A program made the position numbers and the translations under genes. 43,173 nt of DNA, from IMG/VR virus record IMGVR_UViG_3300043470_000527, positions 1 through 43,173 of that record. One strand, written 5' to 3'. Below are positions 8,001 to 14,348 of the stretch, piece by piece. Position 1 is the first letter of the stretch. Each line of letters opens with the position of its first letter. The notes beneath the pieces were generated by a model that did not search any database, was not told where the DNA came from, and saw only the letters and a program-made list of their open reading frames with translations. Source of the DNA: a virus.

Positions 8001-8302
8001 AATCCCTTTTCGTTTTTTGCTAAAACAATTAAGTGGTTATAAATTTGACCGTCTTCTCCACGATCCTTTTTAGCTCTCTTATCTAGACGATCATCTGTGA
8101 AGTATGCTTCTAGCCCAAGAATAGGTTTTACGTTTGTTTCTTTTGCAGCATTAAGAAAGTCACGGTGTCCACTAAGGGTTCCGTGATCTGTAATTGAAAG
8201 AGCTGTCATTCCAACTTCTTCTGCTCTTTTAAGAAGCTCAGTTGGTGACGAGAATCCGTCCAATAAACTATAGTAAGAATGTGAATGATGATTATGATAC
8301 AT
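5039..8302 (-). CDS. dnaE: DNA polymerase III alpha subunit (DnaE-type, C family)
   Basis: The 1087-residue protein is a full C-family replicative polymerase. A PHP domain spans about residues 3-210, with HHSHSYYSLLDG, ITDHGT, GLEAYF, NHLIVLAKN, SGC and LDCHYASPED, so most metal-binding residues look retained. The palm has PGRGSAAGS (about 377-385) and the catalytic pair in DFPDIDTDYED (Asp418, Asp420), with the third Asp565 in LIKIDALGLKTL. The fingers and helix-hairpin-helix part include GYSFNKSHAVAYSMLSY. An OB fold near residues 950-1010 (MVKSIKRGEGWSRIEIVDK) follows. It would copy the phage genome. The start has GGAG four bases upstream. No separate proofreading exonuclease was found nearby, so the PHP domain may proofread. 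Confidence 0.97.
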   Translation of the reverse strand: MYHNHHSHSYYSLLDGFSSPTELLKRAEEVGMTALSITDHGTLSGHRDFLNAAKETNVKPILGLEAYFTDDRLDKRAKKDRGEDGQIYNHLIVLAKNEKGLQNLSKLSEIGWNDGFFMKPRIDFDVLGQHSSDLVIVSGCMNGIIAKAIQNNNMDLARKHTDWFKQVFKDDFYMELQPHNPVELNMAMLNLADEMGIKSTVTLDCHYASPEDRVAEEIMLILGTHPNVQKGSTFEGSKKIKDMMERLDYLYGDRMMSFKDLEIFLMGHKDVKQLMLDQGIDRDDLYENSVEISDKIGSYEYKQNLDLLPAEYNNPDSQLEKLAREGLDKRGLNGIPEYEERLQEELEIIKSKNFSSYFIVVGNMIGWAKDNEIMVGPGRGSAAGSLVCYALGITEVDPIKYGLLFFRFINPERNDFPDIDTDYEDRKRGEVKDYLTEQYKHVASIATFLTFKDKGVVRDVARAFHVPLPEVNKALKGVETWDEFISSASSKEFREKYPEVVKYSEKLRGRIRGTGMHAAGIVASKDEIWKYAPMETRKDTQSDSRIPVVAVDMEEAADIGLIKIDALGLKTLAVIHDTLDIIKERKNKAVDLTNLPLDDKEVYADLTAGFTKGVFQAETTPYTNLLVKMGVYNFEELAASNALVRPGAMNTIGAEYIKRKKGKSPVKYVHDIVKDFTKETYGCILYQEQVMLACVHLGGMSMAEADKVRKIIGKKKDAKEFDQYKERFVTGASKHIEKKQAEALWHDFEAHAGYSFNKSHAVAYSMLSYWTAWLKRYYPHEFMYSLLKNEKDKETRTDYLIEAKRIGITIRLPHVNESDIDFALEGDAIRFGLGNVKYISENIGSKIISGRPYADYESFKKHSLAKGSGINSRALEALNKIGGAAFIDNPRTGYEKESYYEYLNIPEFTSDIPRWIEAYAKPIEDYSEEGSFLVLAMVKSIKRGEGWSRIEIVDKTGSVGIFDRADTIIEPGKIYIFLVADNRIGAYATAEDLKNTDDPFIKYIQAKTMTLADKELYTISFTPRKTKTGQKMANAVLADKDKELYSVVIFPNMYASSLINMKPGKVCKPVLQQTQSGSTTVKEFEKV

Positions 8303-8317
8303 AAAACTCCAATGATA

Positions 8318-8350
8318 TGGGGGCGATAGTAGTATACACCATCGCCCCCA
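8318..8350 (-). terminator. GC-rich hairpin between SSB-like and polymerase genes
   Basis: The arms GGGGGCGAT (8319-8327) and ATCGCCCCC (8341-8349) are perfect inverted repeats, extended by a T-A pair at 8318/8350, with a 13-base loop. In this AT-rich sequence the stem stands out. It lies in the 61-base gap after the SSB-like gene and before the polymerase. No U-run follows on the transcribed strand, so it may be a partial or factor-assisted terminator, or a 3' stabiliser of the SSB message, rather than a classic intrinsic terminator. Confidence 0.6.
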
Positions 8351-8363
8351 AGGTTGTCAACTT

Positions 8364-9020
8364 CTACCAGTCTGCTGAGGTAGTTGTTGTTACATCTGTA
8401 TCAAGACCCATGAAGAATGATTCTTGATCTGGATAGGTGACGTGACGAGTTGCTGTCTTTTCAAGATCATATAACTCTACGCCATCCCATGAGAATGATG
8501 TGTCATCTGTTGCCAGAGGAAATAAAGAATAGCTGGTCTGTGTTCCAGTACCAGTACGCTTTAAACGCCACATAACATTTGTAATTGATCCAGCATCACC
8601 TGCATATTCGATGATGGTTGTAGTCGTTGGAGACTTTGGACCAACTCCTTGAGACCAAATAGCAACGTATGGATCTTCTGTGCTGTCGTCAACCATTACG
8701 TTTGTGTAATAGCGTAGACGAGCTTTCCATCCTGCCTTTGGATCACGGCGGTGCATCTCACAACCAAAGCAACGACCCTCTTCTTCAAGAGTACAAGCAG
8801 CCTTACGGCGGTAATCCTTTGGGTTTGTGTGTTCTGCTACAACAATTGCAAGACCATTTTCTGCGTTGTAGCTCTTTGAGTCTGCATCTACTTCGTTAAG
8901 AAAACGAATCTTGATGCTCTGTCCATCATCTAACTTCAACCAACGGGCTTTAGGACCATCATGTCCCTTTGGTTTGTCGATTAGGCTTTTAATGTTAGCC
9001 AATCCAGTAATACTTGCCAT
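8364..9020 (-). CDS. Probable single-stranded DNA-binding protein
   Basis: The 218-residue protein sits between primase and polymerase. It holds a likely zinc site CTLEEEGRCFGCEMH (Cys76, Cys84, Cys87, His90), inserted in a beta-rich body: ARWLKLDDGQSIKIRFLNE at the start and RLRYYTNVMVDD and YVAIWSQGVG later. This plan is like T4 gp32 (an OB fold with a zinc finger), and the N-terminal part about residues 25-45 has strand patterns of an OB fold. The C-terminus is short, polar and ends in an aromatic residue (SADW). It has its own strong promoter, an AGGAGA ribosome site and a hairpin after it, as expected for an abundant protein. The SSB call is inferred from these features, not from a search. 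Confidence 0.65.
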   Translation of the reverse strand: MASITGLANIKSLIDKPKGHDGPKARWLKLDDGQSIKIRFLNEVDADSKSYNAENGLAIVVAEHTNPKDYRRKAACTLEEEGRCFGCEMHRRDPKAGWKARLRYYTNVMVDDSTEDPYVAIWSQGVGPKSPTTTTIIEYAGDAGSITNVMWRLKRTGTGTQTSYSLFPLATDDTSFSWDGVELYDLEKTATRHVTYPDQESFFMGLDTDVTTTTSADW

Positions 9021-9041
9021 AATATATTTCTCCTAATATTC

Positions 9042-9058
9042 GGTTCTATACAGGAACC
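9042..9058 (-). promoter_or_regulatory. 5' UTR inverted repeat upstream of SSB-like gene
   Basis: GGTTC (9042-9046) and GAACC (9054-9058) form a 5-bp inverted repeat with a 7-base loop, between the predicted transcription start and the AGGAGA ribosome site. It could be an operator, an mRNA-stabilising 5' hairpin or an autoregulatory site for the SSB-like protein; the sequence does not decide. Confidence 0.4.
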
Positions 9059-9067
9059 TGTTTAACA

Positions 9068-9096
9068 ATTGTATCAGAATGACAAAGCAATGTCAA
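9068..9096 (-). promoter_or_regulatory. Consensus sigma70-type promoter for the SSB-like gene
   Basis: On the minus strand a perfect -35 TTGACA (9091-9096) is followed by a 17-base spacer and -10 TACAAT (9068-9073), with an extended TGA just before the -10. The -35 lies inside the 3' end of the primase gene. The predicted start is near 9061, giving a leader of about 40 bases before the ATG at 9020. This is one of the two best promoter matches in the window. Confidence 0.85.
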
Positions 9097-10027
9097 ATGA
9101 CGCAACGGACTTAAATGCCTCAAGGATTTGTTTGTCTGTCATGTCACCAATATCTTTTATTCCGTCTGGAAAACTAATTTTAGTGATGTGCTTTTCCTTA
9201 AGACTGTTGTAAAGTTTTCTTTCTAGTTCCATTCCTGCCTGGTCTTGATCGGATGCAAGGATGATTCCAGTTGAATACTTACGCAACAACTCTATTTGAT
9301 TCTTCCCAAGAGTAGCACCAAGAGTTGCTACTGCAGGAATATTTAATTGCCACAACCTAATAACATCAAAGGATGATTCTACAATAGCAATGTTTTTATA
9401 CTTAACATTATTTAGGTTAAATAAAACTTTATTTCTTGGAAGTCCAGTAGAATTTTTAAAAGACTTACCTTCAATAGACCTGCCAACAAAACCAACACAA
9501 ACATTTGTATGAGAATAAACTGGGACAGTTACCATCTGTTGCTTTTCTGAATATCCAAGTTTAAAATTCTTAATAGCATCTAATTCTATTTGTCTTGTTT
9601 TGTAGTAGTCTAATCCTTCTTGCGTTTCCAAAAGAGTGTTGTGTAACTTGCGTACAAGTACAGGATCAAATTCTTCAAATTCTTCTTTGGGCTCAATTGA
9701 TTTTTCTATCCTTTCTGAAAAGTCTATACTTTTTGCTGCAGAAGAAATTATTCTAGCAGCTTCAAAATATGTTTTATTTGCTGACCTCATTATTAAATCT
9801 AACAGTGTTCCGTTTTCTCCACAAGAGAAACAGTAAAATAATCCTTTTTCTTTATCTACTTCACAGGCTGGGGTGTTGATGTTATAGTGAAAGGGGCAAT
9901 AAACTAAAAAATGAGTGTCTAACTCTGTTCCAGTTGAGATTCCACAGAGGCTGAGGATTTCTGAGATTTGATCTGAGTCGTAGATATCATGGGTAGGAGC
10001 TTGTTTCCTACCACTCCCTTGAAACAT
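9074..10027 (-). CDS. DNA primase, DnaG-type (CHC2 zinc finger plus TOPRIM)
   Basis: The 317-residue protein has a CHC2-type zinc finger near the N-terminus (YCPFHYNINTPACEV, then FYCFSCGENGT: Cys44, His47, Cys66, Cys69). A TOPRIM domain follows, with NIAIVESSFDVIRLWQL (Glu217) and ILASDQDQAGMELERK (Asp260, Asp262). It would make RNA primers for the replication fork. It is about half the length of bacterial DnaG and lacks a clear C-terminal helicase-binding domain, which is common in phage primases. It lies two genes after the DnaB-type helicase. Its start overlaps the upstream small gene by 109 bases, and no later ATG precedes the zinc finger. Confidence 0.92.
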   Translation of the reverse strand: MFQGSGRKQAPTHDIYDSDQISEILSLCGISTGTELDTHFLVYCPFHYNINTPACEVDKEKGLFYCFSCGENGTLLDLIMRSANKTYFEAARIISSAAKSIDFSERIEKSIEPKEEFEEFDPVLVRKLHNTLLETQEGLDYYKTRQIELDAIKNFKLGYSEKQQMVTVPVYSHTNVCVGFVGRSIEGKSFKNSTGLPRNKVLFNLNNVKYKNIAIVESSFDVIRLWQLNIPAVATLGATLGKNQIELLRKYSTGIILASDQDQAGMELERKLYNSLKEKHITKISFPDGIKDIGDMTDKQILEAFKSVASFDIALSF

Positions 10028-10269
10028 TGTGCCTTAGCCTTTCCTATATATACGCCATAAGTTGTTATTTTAAAATCGAATGAATGACCATTATAGCTTA
10101 CTGAGAAGCAGGTGTCAAGATCTAAGTGGGGAACATACCCCTTTAACCTCATATAATGGTCCATTATTATAGAATATTCAATTTTTAATCGCATAATGTG
10201 GGATTCATCGTAGATTTGACCATCTAAACTAAAATCCTTAATTTTCTTATGCGATATTAAGTTGTTCAC
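9919..10269 (-). CDS. Hypothetical protein (up to 116 aa) between helicase and primase
   Basis: About the first 80 residues precede the primase gene and look folded: MRLKIEYSIIMDHYMRLKGY, VPHLDLDTCFSVSYNG, then FKITTYGVYIGKAKAQ, a helix followed by a beta meander. The last 36 residues overlap the primase in another frame and are Ser/Gln/Lys-rich. The long frame opens at a GTG (10269) with no good ribosome site. The internal ATG at 10194 is another candidate but also lacks one. Its place between helicase and primase suggests a replication accessory role. I recognise no family. Confidence 0.5.
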   Translation of the reverse strand: MNNLISHKKIKDFSLDGQIYDESHIMRLKIEYSIIMDHYMRLKGYVPHLDLDTCFSVSYNGHSFDFKITTYGVYIGKAKAQCFKGVVGNKLLPMISTTQIKSQKSSASVESQLEQS

Positions 10270-10289
10270 ATAACTATTATATTATGATA

Positions 10290-11519
10290 TTAAGTATCAA
10301 TTGGGTCAAAAACCTCTTGAAACTTGCCTTTATCAAAATCAACCATCATGATAAAGTCACCCAAAAACCCATGCCTATTCTTTCTAAAGGCACATTCTAG
10401 GGCATCAGAGTTTTGTTTCCTACCCATAGCAAGAACCCAGTCAGCATCGTAGGCAATTTGTCTAGACCATGCTACTTGTCCTAACTGTGGCACAGACTCC
10501 AAATCTGAGGAATCTCCAGGCGTAGCAGAGGCAATAGCAATGACTGGCACCTGTTCTGAGATAGCCAATAATTTAAGCTCTCTAGATAGATTCTTAATTT
10601 TAACAGTCTCATTTTGATGAGATGCTGCATTGTCTGTCATAAGTTGTAAGTAGTCAATAATAACCATATCTGGCTTGTATTGATCAATCTTGGCTCTAAT
10701 GACATTTGGATTAACTTCGCTTCCACCATCGTTAGATATAATCTTAAACGGTTGCTTACCCTCTAGATATTCTTTAGCCCATTCTTTAAACTCTTGATCA
10801 TTTACACGACCAGCACTCATATATCTATGAGACCATCTGCCATCACCAATAATAGTTAAAATTCTATTTCTAACCTCTTGCTCAGTCATTTCTAGAGAAA
10901 GAATCAGAGGTACCTTTCCATGCTTCCAAGCTTGTACTGCTAGATACAAAGCTAACCAAGACTTACCAATTGCAGGGTAGGCTAATAGGACCCCAAGTTG
11001 TCCCTTTGAGATACCCATAGGCAAACAAACATCAAATGAAGCAATTCCAGTTTTTACACCAACATCACCATTCATAGATTCTTGTCTTGTCTTTTCAAAG
11101 TAACTAACTGCATCTTCAACGTCTGTTACGTCTAGGTCTCTAACCTTTGCCGTAATTCTTGAAAGACTTGCAATATCTTTTGTTAAGGATGTTAATGCTT
11201 TTGAAGACTCATTGCCTTGAAGTAACTGTGCAGCCTTCTTTACTGAACCACGAAGAGTTTCATCTAAGTATGTTTCTTTTAATCTATTTACTGCATATAC
11301 AGTTGGACTTGTTGTTACAACTGGGTCAAAGTCTTTAAACCTATCTACAATAATAGATATGTCTGGAACCTGGCGTGTTTCATTGTAGTAGTCTTTTGTA
11401 AAGTCCCAAATGTCTCCACAGTTTAATAGCAGATTTTCTACATTGTTTTCAAATAGGACATGTATATCTTTATTCTTACAAAGTGCAGTAATTACCTCTG
11501 CCTCTTCACGCATTCCCAT
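10290..11519 (-). CDS. Replicative DNA helicase, DnaB-type
   Basis: The 409-residue protein has the two-part DnaB plan: a helical N-terminal part (about 1-125) and a RecA-fold C-terminal motor. Walker A reads AYPAIGKSW (180-188), with Ala where the first Gly usually sits. Walker B is DMVIIDYLQLM (284-294). H1a-like ILSLEMTEQEVRNRI and a late WSRQIAYDADWVLAMGR region with the FRKNRHG motif match the family. It would unwind DNA 5' to 3' ahead of the fork and work with the primase just downstream. The ATG at 11519 has AGGAG seven bases upstream and overlaps the preceding gene by 14 bases. Confidence 0.93.
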   Translation of the reverse strand: MGMREEAEVITALCKNKDIHVLFENNVENLLLNCGDIWDFTKDYYNETRQVPDISIIVDRFKDFDPVVTTSPTVYAVNRLKETYLDETLRGSVKKAAQLLQGNESSKALTSLTKDIASLSRITAKVRDLDVTDVEDAVSYFEKTRQESMNGDVGVKTGIASFDVCLPMGISKGQLGVLLAYPAIGKSWLALYLAVQAWKHGKVPLILSLEMTEQEVRNRILTIIGDGRWSHRYMSAGRVNDQEFKEWAKEYLEGKQPFKIISNDGGSEVNPNVIRAKIDQYKPDMVIIDYLQLMTDNAASHQNETVKIKNLSRELKLLAISEQVPVIAIASATPGDSSDLESVPQLGQVAWSRQIAYDADWVLAMGRKQNSDALECAFRKNRHGFLGDFIMMVDFDKGKFQEVFDPIDT

Positions 11520-11889
11520 TTAACCACTCCTGCCTAATCTTTGCTAATTCTTTTCTGCGTTCTAGTCTAATAGCTTTATCTTTAATGTCTGCATCATATG
11601 CTTCTAATATCTCATAAAAGTTTTTTAGCATCCATTCTATTGGATGTCCAGCTTTTGATGTAGTAAAGTAATACTCAACCACACTTTTTACTTTTTCGTA
11701 GTCTTCAAACTCATTAAGAACTTCTAAAGCAATATATTTATACTTGTGTAAATTTACATTTATTTTTGTGTTATATTTTTCTTCATAACACTTTTTGTAG
11801 TGACCAACTAAACCAAAAGCTCTACCATCATAGGTTCCGTTTCCCGTGTTGGCTTTCTCAACTAGCTCTGGAGTTAATCGCTGAATCAC
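11506..11889 (-). CDS. Hypothetical protein (127 aa), possible helicase partner
   Basis: The product is largely helical: ELVEKANTGNGTYDGRAFGL, GHYKKCYEEKYNTKINVNLH, a central EVLNEFEDYEKVKSVVEYYF and a basic C-terminal helix DKAIRLERRKELAKIRQEWL. There is no ATPase or metal motif. It lies directly before the DnaB-type helicase with a 14-base overlap and follows the upstream gene by an ATGA overlap. The position and size fit a helicase loader or accessory, but that is inference from context only. Confidence 0.6.
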   Translation of the reverse strand: MIQRLTPELVEKANTGNGTYDGRAFGLVGHYKKCYEEKYNTKINVNLHKYKYIALEVLNEFEDYEKVKSVVEYYFTTSKAGHPIEWMLKNFYEILEAYDADIKDKAIRLERRKELAKIRQEWLNGNA

Positions 11890-12104
11890 TTCTTAAGATC
11901 CTCTTCAATTTCTTTTACTTTTTCCATTAACTTATTTTCAACATAAGTATACACTCTATCCATAGCGATGTCAACATTAGTTTCTGTATCCCTAACGTAG
12001 TCCTCTACTCCAAGTTCAATATGGATACTTTCGTAGTTACCTAGATTTCTTACGAACTTTAGGGCGACTCTTACTTTGGTCGTCTCTTTTTCCACCGAGC
12101 TCAT
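11886..12104 (-). CDS. Hypothetical protein (72 aa)
   Basis: This small acidic protein has a strand-rich start (TTKVRVALKFVRNLGNYESI, HIELGVEDYVRD) and a helical end (TYVENKLMEKVKEIEEDLKK). The 'NLGNYES' pattern is one I associate with small conserved phage proteins of unknown role. The ATG is preceded by GAGGTG at eight bases, which supports this start even though it overlaps the previous gene by 68 bases in another frame. Confidence 0.6.
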   Translation of the reverse strand: MSSVEKETTKVRVALKFVRNLGNYESIHIELGVEDYVRDTETNVDIAMDRVYTYVENKLMEKVKEIEEDLKK

Positions 12105-12357
12105 TTTTTAACACCTCAATTTCTTCTTCTGTTGCAGGTGCAACAAATCCCATAGTACCATAACCGTCCGACATTTCGTCAGAGAGCAATCTTGATAAAG
12201 TCAGCCATCTTTCTGCAATGCCAACCAACGCATCTACATCTTTATTAAATTCCGCAATCTGCTGTGCAGCAACAAGGTTTAATGCTCCAGCCAATATTGC
12301 AGACTCTTCATTTAGTTCGTCTCCAACTAAATATTTTAATTTTTTGTTTAGTCCCAT
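12037..12357 (-). CDS. Hypothetical protein (106 aa)
   Basis: I start this gene at the ATG in TAATG, where it shares bases with the stop of the HTH gene; a longer in-frame start at 12378 would overlap that gene. The product is helical (NEESAILAGALNLVAAQQIA, VGIAERWLTLSRLLSDEM), with a strongly basic tail, KRDDQSKSRPKVRKKSR, most of which overlaps the next gene. No family is recognised. Confidence 0.6.
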   Translation of the reverse strand: MGLNKKLKYLVGDELNEESAILAGALNLVAAQQIAEFNKDVDALVGIAERWLTLSRLLSDEMSDGYGTMGFVAPATEEEIEVLKNELGGKRDDQSKSRPKVRKKSR

Positions 12358-12887
12358 TAAAACTCTTCTGCTCTCCAAACGGGAATAAACTCTCCGTTTT
12401 TATTTTTTATATATAGCATTTCCTTGTTTCCAAGCAAAGCGTCTAACTCATCTTTTGTAGGAACATTGTGCGAAACAACAATTCCATCTTTTCTTGGTCT
12501 ACCCCTATGAACGTTTGCAAAAAACTCTCTTAGCTCATGTATATTTTCTTCAGTAAACCAATAGCTACCAGACTGACCATTTTTAACTAAAAGAGGTTTA
12601 GATACTTGATTGGTCCAAATTGCTCTTCTTATTCTATCTGGGTGCCTATTTAAAAACTTAGAAGCTTTACCTATTCTATAGGCAGACTTTCTAAATTTTT
12701 TAAAATCTGAATAAAGAAACTTTTTTACTTCTTTTGTCTCAAGATCGTAAAGGTGGCATATGTTAGAGGATCTATCTGCTTTAATTACTCGATATAGGTT
12801 ATCGTTTAAAAAGTAAATCCTAGTCTTACTGCTAACTACGCCACGCTTGATTTCTTTAGATATGCCTTTTCCATATTCCAAAGCCAT
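12357..12887 (-). CDS. Helix-turn-helix DNA-binding protein (176 aa)
   Basis: The C-terminal half has a MerR/excisionase-type HTH at about residues 70-120: YRIGKASKFLNRHPDRIRRA, then GSYWFTEENIHELREFF, the usual helix pair with a wing. It is followed by GRPRKDG, an AT-hook-like motif. The N-terminal half (TRIYFLNDNLYRVIKADRSS) is a small beta domain. It probably binds phage or host DNA as a regulator, or acts as an architectural factor. It overlaps the upstream zinc-ribbon gene by 52 bases and is packed among the early-type genes. Confidence 0.7.
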   Translation of the reverse strand: MALEYGKGISKEIKRGVVSSKTRIYFLNDNLYRVIKADRSSNICHLYDLETKEVKKFLYSDFKKFRKSAYRIGKASKFLNRHPDRIRRAIWTNQVSKPLLVKNGQSGSYWFTEENIHELREFFANVHRGRPRKDGIVVSHNVPTKDELDALLGNKEMLYIKNKNGEFIPVWRAEEF

Positions 12888-13030
12888 ACTGCGAATGCAC
12901 CTCTATTTTCTGGATGATTATAAATCCATCTCTTACCACATGAAAAACAAAATAGTTCTACATGGTTTTCCATAAACAAAACTCTATCTGAAAGAACTCT
13001 GCCTCCACATTTATCACACACAAGGTACAT
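12836..13030 (-). CDS. Small zinc-ribbon protein (64 aa)
   Basis: From the chosen ATG at 13030 the protein begins MYLVCDKCGGRVLSD and later has LFCFSCGKRWIYN, two CxxC knuckles of a classic zinc ribbon. A longer frame from 13060 would run into the phosphoesterase gene, while the 13030 start falls one base after that gene's stop. The tail carries an aromatic helix (AFAVWLWNMEKAYLKK). It may bind DNA, RNA or a host protein; no more can be said. Confidence 0.6.
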   Translation of the reverse strand: MYLVCDKCGGRVLSDRVLFMENHVELFCFSCGKRWIYNHPENRGAFAVWLWNMEKAYLKKSSVA

Positions 13031-13031
13031 G

Positions 13032-13841
13032 TTATACCTGGAATTTCTTTCCGTCAACAACGCATGTGTAGTCTGGGGAAACGTGCACTAATTGAATATG
13101 TGGATAAACACCGTTTTCAATATGGGCAATTGCAAAAGCCTTTTGCCAATTATGATTATTTGTGTACATCATTCCAGTGGATTTTTCATCACACATATGA
13201 CCAATTTCATACCCACGAAGAGTCTCACCTAGACCCTTATTGCGAAGCTCGTATGTATTAAAATATACACCTGCACGATGTGAGTGACCACGAATAAGAG
13301 ATACACCAAAGTTGTCAACATCTTTACGAACTGACTCACCTGCGTTTTGTGAAATGGCATTACCATGATGAACGTGAATATCACCAAAGCGATGTGCAGG
13401 TGGTTGATTGTAATAGATGTAGTCGTATCCTAAACTATCTAGATTCCACAGTGCTTCTGGAGTTGTAGCTTCAATGTAGTCTGGGAGCTTTGCATCCACA
13501 TAATCAAACACACGAATGTCGTGGTTTCCAAGAGCAGAAAACAGTTGAGCACTTTTAGCAATCTTTCTAGTCTTAGTATAAAAATCTCTTGCTAGTTTTG
13601 CTTCATGCTTCATAAGGGGAACGATAGCGTTACCGTTGTCGTCCTTATGCATCTTTAAAAACTCTGCTGAGCGTCCTTCTGTGTACTTGCTATAGCAAGC
13701 CTGATCGTCTGTGTCACCTAAGTAATCAATAACATCTGGCTTAAACCATCTCATAACCTTAAACCATAGTTCAATCATTTTGTCATCTTGGTATGGGAAT
13801 TGCTGGTCAGAGGATAGCATCCACTTTAAATCGTTCGTCAT
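13032..13841 (-). CDS. Calcineurin-like metallophosphoesterase
   Basis: The 269-residue protein has the ordered metallophosphoesterase motifs: SSDQQFPYQ (Asp12), YLGDTDD (Asp43), ALGNHD (Asn106, His107, Asp108), VHHG (His158-159) and RGHSHR (His186, His188). The first motif is normally D-x-H; here it reads D-x-Q, so one metal ligand may be replaced. The substrate could be DNA, a nucleotide or a protein phosphate. Phage homologues often sit in replication modules and are seen as Mre11-like or phosphodiesterase-like. It follows the HNH gene by 12 bases. Confidence 0.88.
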   Translation of the reverse strand: MTNDLKWMLSSDQQFPYQDDKMIELWFKVMRWFKPDVIDYLGDTDDQACYSKYTEGRSAEFLKMHKDDNGNAIVPLMKHEAKLARDFYTKTRKIAKSAQLFSALGNHDIRVFDYVDAKLPDYIEATTPEALWNLDSLGYDYIYYNQPPAHRFGDIHVHHGNAISQNAGESVRKDVDNFGVSLIRGHSHRAGVYFNTYELRNKGLGETLRGYEIGHMCDEKSTGMMYTNNHNWQKAFAIAHIENGVYPHIQLVHVSPDYTCVVDGKKFQV

Positions 13842-13853
13842 TTTAATCCTTTG

Positions 13854-14348
13854 TTATGCTGCGGACTTAGATCTTTGTCTACATAGCTTAGAGCAAAACT
13901 TATAATGCTTTTCAGCTTCCACAGGTACAGTGTATATATTGTAGCAGTAACCACAAATTTTTTCAAGTACATTCTGTACCCTACACTGCGAGTTACATTT
14001 TTTTCTTTTTTTAATTATGCTTGGTGGTCCGTAAAAGGTTTTATTGCAACCTTCACATTTTTTAGAAATCCAGTTATCTTTTAGTTTATAAAAAGAAACA
14101 GTCTTCATTCCATGTGCTTTATCATGTTCTGATCTAGTACAGACAAAAAGATTTTCCTCACGATTATCAGTTTTTATTTGATTTATATGGTGAACTGATT
14201 CGTGAGGTTTTAATCTTCTATTTATTTTATTTTCAGAAACAATTATATGTTCCCAGTACCATCCATCTTTCATGGCTTTTGGATGCCTTGGATTTTTTAC
14301 CAAGACATATCCATTTAGTATTTTACGATGATCGTTTTCCAATTGCAA
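13854..14348 (-). CDS. HNH endonuclease with zinc fingers, homing-type
   Basis: The HNH core is HESVHHINQIKTDNREENL (His53-His54, Asn62, Asn66), followed by SEHDKAHG with a likely metal histidine, preceded by WYWEHIIVSENK as in phage HNH enzymes. The C-terminal half carries two cysteine pairs: CEGC and CNSQC, then CGYC and CSKLC, like DNA-binding zinc fingers. Such genes are often mobile homing endonucleases inserted between phage genes. Here it separates a virion-type gene from the phosphoesterase. The frame starts at a TTG overlapping the previous gene by 26 bases, with another TTG six bases on, so the start is uncertain. No intron is evident nearby. Confidence 0.85.
   Translation of the reverse strand: MQLENDHRKILNGYVLVKNPRHPKAMKDGWYWEHIIVSENKINRRLKPHESVHHINQIKTDNREENLFVCTRSEHDKAHGMKTVSFYKLKDNWISKKCEGCNKTFYGPPSIIKKRKKCNSQCRVQNVLEKICGYCYNIYTVPVEAEKHYKFCSKLCRQRSKSAA

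Noticed and set aside
10270-10300. TATAAT and a GATA/TATC repeat between helicase and the 116-residue gene
   Set aside because: No -35 element at 16-18 bases and the repeat is only 4 bp; not strong enough to call.
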